Positions 56,534 to 64,000 of a stretch of DNA of 64,000 bases are shown one piece after another. The stretch spans positions 187,109,082-187,173,081 of the forward strand of contig NC_081552.1 in NCBI RefSeq assembly GCF_963082655.1. The letters run 5' to 3'. The stretch's first letter is position 1; every line of letters begins with the position of its first letter. The DNA is from Stomoxys calcitrans. Lineage: Eukaryota; Arthropoda; Insecta; Diptera; Muscidae. Below the pieces are notes generated by a model. The model ran no database searches. It worked only from the letters and a program-made list of their open reading frames with translations, and was not told the origin of the DNA. A program made the position numbers and the translations under genes.

Positions 56534-57872
56534 ACAAGTAAAGAGGCGTTAAGTTCGGCCGGGCCGAACTTTGGATACCCACCACCTCGGATATATATAC
56601 AGGGTGGCTGATGAAAGCCGCTACCAAAAAAAAATGTAATAACTTTTTTTCTATTTAATAATAATAATTTAATAATTAATTTAATTAATTAATTAATTAA
56701 TTTAATTAATAATAATTTAATAATTAATTTAATAATTTAATTTAACATGAATAAAAGAAAAATGTATTCCATACACCGAAAAAAAAATGTAGCAATATTC
56801 ATCATTGTAGCAATATTCATCAGCCACCCTGTATAACAAAATATTGGTCTTTTTAGTAGTTATATCTAAAAATAAACCGATCTGAACTATATACCACACA
56901 AATTTCAGTGCAATCAGATTAAAAATGCGCCTTTTATGGGGCCAAGACTTTAAATCGAGAGATCGGTTCATATGGCAGCTATATGCAAATCTTGATCGAT
57001 CTAGACCAAATTGCAGAAATATGTGGAGGGGCTTAACTTAACTCTTTGTCCCAAATTTCGCAACATCGGACAGTAAATGCGCTTTTTATGGCCCCAAAAC
57101 CTATAACCGAGAGATCGGTCTATATGGCAGCTATATGCAAATCTGGACCGATCTGATCCAAATTGACGGAGGATGTTGAAGGGCCTAACGCAACTCACTG
57201 TTCCAAATTTTCTCAAAATCGGATAATAAATGTGGCTTTTATGGGCCTAAGACCCTAATTTGGAGAATCCGTCTATATAGCAGCTATATCCAAATCTGAA
57301 CCGATCTGAGCCATATTGGCGGACGATGTCGAAGGGCCTAACACAACTCACTGTCCCAAATTTTAAGCAAAATCGGATAATAAATATAGCTTTTATGGGT
57401 CTATGACCCTAAATCGGAGGATCGGTCTATATGGCAGCTATACCAAATCTAAACCGATCTGAGCCATATTGACGGAAGATGTCGAAGGGCCTAAGACAAC
57501 TCACTGTCCCAAATTTCAGCAAAATTTCAGTAAATGAGGCCTTTATTGGCCTAAGACCCTTAATCGGCGGATCAGTCTATATGGGGGCTATATCAAGATA
57601 TAGTCCGATATAGCCCATCTTCGAACTTAACCTGCTTAAGGACAAAGAAAGAACCTGTGCAAAATTTCAGCTCAATATCTCTATTTTTGAAGACTGTAGC
57701 GTGATTTCAACAGACAGACGGACAGACGGACGGACATGTCTAGATCGTCTTAGATTTTCACGCTGATCAAGAATATATATACTTTATAGGGTCGGAAATG
57801 GATATTTCGATGTGTTGCACACGGAATGACAAAATGAATATACCCCCATCCGTCGGTGGTGGGTATAAAAAA
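56534..57872 (+). mobile_element. Family 2 clan element carrying a nested MITE
   Basis: It runs from ACAAGTAAAGAGGCGTT, with a perfect palindrome, to the hairpin CCCCCATCCGTCGGTGGTGGGTATAAAA. A 232-bp MITE interrupts it at the TA run following CCACCTCGGATATATA. About five units follow the MITE. Confidence 0.9.
56600..56831 (-). mobile_element. 232-bp MITE, copy 2
   Basis: It has the same length, terminal CAGGGTGGCTGATGAA, run lengths (T9, T9, A7) and AATT core as the copy at 21397-21628, in inverse orientation. I found no difference by eye. TA flanks both ends. It is inserted in a family 2 element. Confidence 0.9.
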
Positions 57873-58093
57873 ATGTTGAACAATTTTTGATGCAAATGCT
57901 CTGGAATTCAAATTTATCATCATGTGCAATGTTAACCATAGCTTGAAGTACATAATCATTTAATATGTTTGCTAATAGTAATACCCTACACCTACAATAC
58001 AAGGTACTAGTGGTGGGTTTTGATGGAATGGAACAGATGTGTTCATGTTCATGAAATTCGAAATTAAGAGAAGATTTTGTGAAGATAGGTTAA

Positions 58094-59890
58094 ACAAGTA
58101 AAAGCGTGTTAAGTTCGGTCGGGCCGAATCTTATATACCCTCCACCATGGATCGCATTTGTCGAGTTCTTTTCCCGGCATCTCTTCTTAGGCAAAAAAGG
58201 ATATAAGAAAAGAGTTGCTCTGCTATTAAAACGATATCAAGATATGGTCCGGTTCGGACCACAATTAAATTATATGTTGGAGACCTGCGTAAAATTTCAG
58301 CCAATTCGTATAAAAATTGCGCCCATTGGGGCTCACGAAGTAAAATAGAGAGAACGATTTATATGGGATCTGTATCGGGCTATAGACCGATTCAGACCAT
58401 AATAAACACGTTTGTTGATGGTCATGAGAGGATCCATCGTACAAGATTTCAGGCAAATCGGATAATAATTGCGACCTCTGGGGGTCAAGAAGTCAAGATC
58501 CCAGATCGGTTTATATGGCAGCTATATCAGGTTATGAACCGATTTGAACCTTATTTGACACAGTTGTTGAAAGTAAAAATAAAATACGTCATGCAAAATT
58601 TCAGCCAAATCGGATAGGAATTGCGCCCTCTAGAAGCTCAAGAAATCAAATCCCCAGATCTGTTTATATGACAGCTATATCAGGTTATGAACCGATTTGA
58701 ACCATACTTGGCACAGTTGTTGGATATCATAACGAAATACTTCGTGCAAAAATTCATTCAAATCGGATAAGAATTGTGCCCTCTAGAGGGTCAAGAAATC
58801 AAGACCCAAGATCAGTTTATATGGTAGCTATATCAGGTTATGGACCGATTTGAACCATACTTGGCACAGTTGTTGGATATCGTAACAAAACACGTCGTGC
58901 AAAATTTCATTCCAATCGGATAAGAATTGCGCACTCTAGAGGCTCAAGAAGTCAAGACCCAAAATCGGTTTATATGGCAGCTATATCAGGTTATAAACCG
59001 ATTTGAATCATACTTGGCACAGTTGTTGAATATCATAACAAAACACGTCGTGCAAAATTTCATTTCAATCGGATAAGAATTGCGCACTCTAGAGGCTCAA
59101 GAAGTCAAGACCCAAGATCGGTTTATATGGCAGCTATATCAGGTTATGGACCGATTTGAACCATACTTCGCACAGTTGTTGGATATAATAAGAAAACACG
59201 TCGTGCAAAATTTCATCCCAATCGGATAAGAATTGCGCACTCTAGAGGCTCAAGAAGTGAAGACCCAAAATCGGTTTATATGGCAGCTATATCAGGTTAT
59301 GGACCGATTTGAACTATACTTGGCACAGTTGTTGGATATCATAACAAAACACGTCGTGCAAAATTTCACTCTGATCGGATAAGAATTGCGCACGCTAGAG
59401 GCTCAAGAAGTCAAGACCCAAGATCGGTTTATATGGCAGCTATATCAGGTTATGGACCGATTTGAACCATACTTGGCACAGTTGTTGGATATCATAGCAA
59501 AACACGTTATGCAAAATTTCATTCCAATCGGATAATAATTGCGCACTCTAGAGGCTCAAGAATTCAAGAAACAAGATCGGTTTATATGGCAGCTATATCA
59601 AAACATGGACCGATATGGCCCATTTACAATACCAACCGACCTACACTAATAAGAAGTATTTGTGCAAAATTTCAAGCGGCTAGCTTTACTCCTTCGGAAG
59701 TTAGCGTGCTTTCGACAGACAGACGGACGGACGGACGGACGGACAGACGGACGGACATGGCTAGATCGACATAAAATGTCACGACGATCAAGAATATATA
59801 TACTTTATGGGGTCTCAGACGAATATTTCGAGTAGTTACAAACAGAATGACGAAATTAGTATACCCCCCATCTTATGGTGGAGGGTATAA
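58094..59890 (+). mobile_element. Complete family 1 clan element (young subfamily)
   Basis: It runs from ACAAGTAAAAGCGTGT to GGTGGAGGGTATAA. Its 5' palindrome has one change (TTCGGTCGGGCCGAA). About nine units and a shorter (GGAC)n tract (59716-59757) follow. Its first 500 bp resemble the element at 50637 closely (shared GCGCCCATTGGGGCTCACG), suggesting a close common source. Confidence 0.9.
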
Positions 59891-60007
59891 TAAGAAAAGC
59901 GTGATAAGTTCGACAAGGCGGAATTTTATGCACTCTCCCCCATGTGTCGCATTTGTCAAGTTCTTTTCGGTCCGGTATCACTTTATTGGTTATCAAAGGA
60001 TAAGGAC
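59891..60007 (+). mobile_element. Clan 5' end fragment
   Basis: AAGAAAAGCGTGATAAGTTCG and CACTCTCCCCCATGTGTCGC are decayed counterparts of the family 1 5' end. The fragment abuts elements on both sides. Confidence 0.6.
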
Positions 60008-60447
60008 AACAAGTAAAGGAGTGCTTAGTTCGGCTGGGGTGAACCTTGGGAATCCAATAGCATGAAATCTGCTAATTTCACCAAATCGGATGCAAAATAA
60101 AGTTTTTATGGGCATTAGAACCTTTATCGGAAAATCCGTCTATATAGCAGCTATATCCAAATATGGTCCGATTTGGCCCGTTCATGAACTTAACTAGCGT
60201 GCATCACAAAGATGTGTCTGTGCCAAATTTCAGCGCTCAATATCTCAATTGAAGACTGTAGAATGATTTCAACAGACGGACGGACGGACAGGCGGATGGA
60301 CGGGCAGACACACGGACATCGTTAAATCGTCTTAGAATTTTACGACGATCCGAAATATATAGGGTCAGAAATTGATATTTCGATGTGTTACAAACGGAAT
60401 GACTAAATTAATAGACCCCTTTTCCTACGGTGGTGGGTATAAAAAAT
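60008..60447 (+). mobile_element. Short-subfamily (2s) clan element
   Basis: It starts ACAAGTAAAGGAGTGC with a decayed palindrome (TTCGGCTGGGGTGAA). It has one or two units, the AACTTAACTAGCGTGCATCA block, a GGAC/GACA tract and the end CCTACGGTGGTGGGTATAAAAA. Confidence 0.78.
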
Positions 60448-60707
60448 TAAATGATAAATTCGGCAAAGCCCTGCAGGGATTCGAAATTGGGCACACGAAG
60501 CAACAGGGAGAGCCGTTGCCGTTGTCTGGCTTTGGAAGCCATCAAGAGGTATTTGTATCAAATAGGCGTTTTCGCAATAAATACGATACAAATGCAAAAT
60601 ATCAGCGTACGGACCTTGAAGCCATCACGACTAGTATAGTTGAAAAGTCTTCTAACCAAAAACGAAACATGTCCCATAGTGTTTGGTATGTGCTGCGATC
60701 TCTACGA
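60448..60707. other. Spacer with an unassigned plus frame
   Basis: A plus frame covers this stretch (KQQGEPLPLSGFGSHQEVFV...), beginning in the upstream clan element. No motif is recognised. It could be a scrap of an unknown element or chance. Confidence 0.35.
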
Positions 60708-61577
60708 TAGCCTTAAAAGATTATATGGGATGAAAGATATATATTGGGAAATATATCTAAATCCGATCCAATTCTGAAATATTGCGCACATATTGGGACG
60801 TCAAAAAAGCACTTCGTGTCGAATTTGGTGAGGATCTGACCAAAATTGTGGCTTCTCCATCTTTAAAAGGCATATCGGATGAAAGATACATATGAAATCT
60901 GATCCAATTTTGATGAAGGTTTGCACATATATTGGGACGTGACAAAAAGCACTTCGGTAAAGATCGGACCAAAACAATGGCTTCTACTGCCTTAATGGGT
61001 CAAATCGAATGAAAGATATATATGGAAGCTATATCAAAATCTGGCCCGATTTTAATGAAATTTTGCACACATATTAAGACGTCACACGAAACATCTCATG
61101 CTAAATTTTGTAAGGATCGGACCAAAATTGTGGATACTAAAGACTTTAAAGGGCACATCGGCTGAATCATATATATGGGAGCTATATCTAAATCTGATCC
61201 GATTTTGATGAAATTTAGCAAACATATTGGGACGTCAAAAAAGCACTTCGTGTCGAATTTGGTGAGAAATGCTCCGAAATTGTAGCTTCTTCTACAGCTT
61301 TAAAAGGGCACATCGGATGAAAGATATGTATGGGAGCTATATCTAAATCTGGATCAATTTTTTTCAACATCAATAGCGTTTGTCCTTGGACCAAAAAAAA
61401 GACATTTGCAAAATTTTTTGAAAATCGCGCAAGAAATGGCCCTGTACCTTGATGCATGGACAGACGGACATAGCTAAATCGAAGCAGCAAGTGATTCTCT
61501 CTTCTCCTTCTTAGCGTTGCCAACAAATGCACAAAGTTATAATACCCTGTACCACACTGATGGTGTAGGGTATAAAT
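60708..61577 (+). mobile_element. Family 3 clan element, 5' end lost
   Basis: Units start GATGAAAGATATATATGGG at 60730, 60879, 61009, 61162 and 61318; the short steps coincide with visible deletions, and the intact step is 153 bp. The end is ATAATACCCTGTACCACACTGATGGTGTAGGGTATAAATA, the family 3 hairpin. Only one GACA tract of a few units is present. Confidence 0.82.
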
Positions 61578-61588
61578 ATATCAGCACA

Positions 61589-62189
61589 AACAAGTTATAA
61601 TTCGGCCGGGCCGAATCTTACATACCCCCCGCCATGGATCTAATTTTTCGTGTTCTTTGTCCAGTATCTCTTTTTAAGCAAATAAAGGATAATGGAAAGG
61701 AATTGCTAAGCTATTGGAGCTATTTCAGGTTATGGACCACGCCCATTAGGTACTCACGATGTAAAATAGGGAGATAGGTTTATATGGGAGCTGCATCAGG
61801 CTATAGTCGGATTCAGACTATATTCCACAAGTATGTTGAAGGTCATGGGAGAAGCTGTTGTACAAAATTTCAGCTAAATCGAATATATCCAAGATGGGTT
61901 CATATGGCAGCTTTATCAAAGCATGAACCGAAATATCCCATTTACAATCCCAACTGATCTACATTTAGAGGAAGAATTTGTGTAAAATTTCAAGCGCCTA
62001 GCTTTATTCCATCAAATGATAGCGTGCTTCTGACAGCGGGACAGACAGACGGGCGAAAATGGCTAAATCGTCTTAGAATGTCAAGACGGTCAAGAATATA
62101 TAAACTTTGTTGAGTCTCAGATCAGTATTTCGATGTGTTACAAACGGAATGACGAAATTAGTTTACCCCAATGATATGGTAGAGGGCCC
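61589..62189 (+). mobile_element. Family 1 clan element, divergent and short
   Basis: It starts ACAAGTTATAATTCGGCCGGGCCGAAT, keeping a 17-bp palindrome with the outer pair T-A retained, then CATACCCCCCGCCATGG. It has two units, a GACA tract and a degenerate end (ATGATATGGTAGAGGGCCC). Confidence 0.8.
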
Positions 62190-62190
62190 A

Positions 62191-63158
62191 ACAAGTAACA
62201 GAGTGCTAAGTTCGGCAGGGCCAAATCTTGGGAACCAACCACCATGAATTCTGCTAAAAATTTATACAAAATAAATTTAGTTGAATTGCAAATTTGCCCA
62301 TGAACATTCCATTAAGGAACTGGGGCAAACTTCTCACAAATCAATGAGTGCAGTGCGATTCAATTTTAAGCTCAATGATAAGGGACGTCCTTTTTTAGCC
62401 GAGTCCGAGCGGCGTGCCGCGGAGTAACTCACAAATGTCGCCAGCATTAGGAGGCGATAACCACCGTTGATATTTTTCTGATGGTGCTGCCAGGATTCGA
62501 ATGCAGCCGTTCAGCGTCATAGGCGGACATGCTAACCTAGTTGCTAGTTGAATAATATAATTTTATTCTACATACCAAACTTCTGTCAAAGATTAAAGCT
62601 TTTAGGAACCGTACTTGGCACAGTGGTTAGTAGTCATAAGAGAACACTATGTGCAAATTTTCTGCCAAATCAGACAAAAATTGCGGCTTGTAAGGGTTCA
62701 AGAAGTGAGATCGGGAGATCGGTTTATATGGGAGCTATATCAGGTTATAGACCGATTTAGACTGTACTTGCCACAATTGTTGAAAGTCATAGCAGAACAC
62801 TAAATGAAAATTTTCATTTCGGACAAAAATGCGACTTCCAGGGGCTCAAGAAGTCAAATCGGGAGATCGGTTGATATGGGAGCTATATCTGAATCTGAGC
62901 CGATTTGGCCCATTTGCAATCCTCAACGACCTATATCAATACAATGTATCTGTGCAATATTTCAAGCTGCTAGCTTTACGCGTTCGAACTCTATCGTGAT
63001 TTCGACAAACGGACGGACGGACTTGGCTGGATCGACTCAGAACGTCGAGATGATCTAAAATATATATACTTTATGGGGTCTTAAACGAATATTTCGTGGT
63101 GTTACTAACGGATGACTAGATTAGAATACCTCTATCGTATGGTGGTGGCTATAAAAAT
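62191..63158 (+). mobile_element. Clan element split by a SINE
   Basis: The 5' end is ACAAGTAACAGAGTGCTAAG with an eroded palindrome (TTCGGCAGGGCCAAA). The body is interrupted at 62286-62546 and resumes with units of family 1 type (GATCGGTTTATATGGGAGCTATATC). The end is CGTATGGTGGTGGCTATAAAAA. It follows the previous element within a base or two. Confidence 0.72.
62286..62546 (-). mobile_element. SINE inserted in a clan element
   Basis: The minus strand gives GTTAGCATGTCCGCCTATGA, the B box region ATTCGAATCCTGGCAGC, AACGGTGGTTATCGCCTCC and CTTATCATTGAGCTTAAA, ending GTTCATGGGCAAATTTGC. A 20-40-bp internal piece is missing after the CGGCACGCC segment. Confidence 0.8.
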
Positions 63159-63209
63159 GATTATTTATTTTTGTTCATGATTACTCAAAATTGCATGAAT
63201 ATTTATATA

Positions 63210-63535
63210 AAGGGTGATTTTTTTGAGGTTAGGATTTTCATGCATTAGTATTTGACAGATCACGTGGGATTTCAGACATGGTGTCAAAGAGAAAGATGCT
63301 CAGTATGCTTTGACATTTCATCATAAATAGACTTACTAACGAGCAACGCTTGCAAATCATTGAATTTTATTACCAAAATCAGTGTTCGGTTCGACATGTG
63401 TTCATTCACCGTTCAGCGATGAGGCTCATTTCTGGTTGAATGGCTACGTAAATAAGCAAAATTGCCGCATTTGGAGTGAAGAGCAACCAGAAGCCGTTCA
63501 AGAACTGCCCATGCATCCCGAAAAATGCACTGTGA
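63210..63535 (+). mobile_element. Internally deleted Tc1/mariner derivative, copy 3
   Basis: It starts at a TA with AAGGGTGATTTTTTTGAGG. It shares with copy 1 (8080-8409) the same internal deletion junction, ATGTGTTCATTCACCGTTCAGCG. It ends after CCGAAAAATGCACTGTG, close to but not at the endpoint of copy 1. The 3' terminal repeat is absent. Confidence 0.85.
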
Positions 63536-64000
63536 ATATATGTAGGATGTTGGATCTCTTTGGGGGGTGAAAAAATGGAACTAAAATCACAGCACGACCA
63601 TAAGCAACTGAAGCGAAATAACTTCTTGCAATTAAATCTCGAGGAGAGATGGTCATGCAAGAAGTCGAAGACAATATTGGAGTTACGAATTATCCACAAG
63701 CGGAAAATCTTGGAGGAAAGGAAACTCTTACCAATGTTCTTGTGTTCGAGGTTGAATCCAAAGTGAACATTTTATTTATAATATTCTTAAAGGCTAAGAT
63801 AGGTGATAGTGTAAATATGGCACTTAACGATACATTTGAACGCCCTCTGCATTTCAATCTAATGAGGGTTATAGTTATAAAATCGTATAGGCTTCTTCTA
63901 CGTTAACATTCCGGGCCCCTTGATGGGTACCATCAAATAAGAAATTAATTCATCGAACTTGCATAAAAAATCATAATTCATAATTCGGATTTTTGCGGTA
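63536..64000. other. Window end, no recognised gene
   Basis: Two overlapping plus frames of 68 and 85 codons are rich in Lys/Glu/Leu and have no motif I can name. No clan units are present. Confidence 0.4.

Noticed and set aside
1..64000. A CRISPR array made by the regular units
   Set aside because: The units are contiguous at 153 bp without spacers, differ from one another and lie in eukaryotic transposable elements.

Overview
This window is accessory DNA from a fly genome. I think a calyptrate or muscid fly (the Musca/Stomoxys kind) is most likely, because of the combination of mini-me/DINE-1/HINE-like elements with (GTCY)n microsatellites, a tRNA-headed SINE, several LINE families and Tc1/mariner fragments. 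That assignment is inference. I find no host protein gene, no structural RNA gene, no CRISPR array and no prokaryotic or viral block. Nearly all open frames are accidents of repeats.

About two thirds of the window is one clan of non-autonomous elements, here called the 153-bp clan. An element reads: ACAAGTAAA 5' end; a GC-rich palindrome around TTCGGCCGGGCCGAA; a copy of the 3'-terminal motif (ATACCC..CCACC); a central array of ~153-bp units; a (GGAC/GACA)n microsatellite; a core ending in a TATATA run; and a 3' hairpin ending in GGGTATAAAA. I separate three families. Family 1 has 5' ACAAGTAAAAGCGTGC and end motif ATACCCTCCACCAT. Family 2 has 5' ACAAGTAAAAAGGCGTT and end motif ATACCCACCACC, and includes a short subfamily 2s. 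Family 3 has 5' GTCGGTCGGAGC and end motif ATACCCT-CACCA. 'Plus' means the ACAAGTAAA end is on the left. The layout fits Helentron-associated (HINE/DINE-1/DINE-TR1/mini-me) elements as I know them, but no Rep/helicase source is present.

Layout. 1-6.4 kb: five clan elements. 6.4-11.9 kb: sparse DNA, a family 3 element split by a Tc1/mariner derivative, a decayed DUF4780-type gene and a SINE inside clan sequence. 11.9-14.1 kb: a different repeat with ~130-bp units. 14.2-21.6 kb: family 2 elements, a fold-back Tc1/mariner derivative, a LINE and a 232-bp MITE. 21.9-24.4 kb: a Jockey-type LINE inside a family 1 element. 25.6-33.9 kb: families 2 and 3, two LINE pieces, a second 130-bp-unit element with a nested SINE, and an internally deleted mariner. 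35-44.5 kb: more clan elements, including one nested in another and an inverted chimera. 44.6-47.7 kb: a cluster of at least three LINE fragments with a SINE and a minisatellite. 47.7-63.2 kb: an almost continuous run of clan elements, many joined head to tail. The second, seemingly identical 232-bp MITE is at 56.6 kb.

The most interesting signal is the clan's architecture. The unit length is held at exactly 153 bp across families that differ in sequence. Both ends of each family carry the same family-specific motif. The 5' palindrome shows a paired compensatory change in one copy. Elements repeatedly stand head to tail with 0-15 bp between them.
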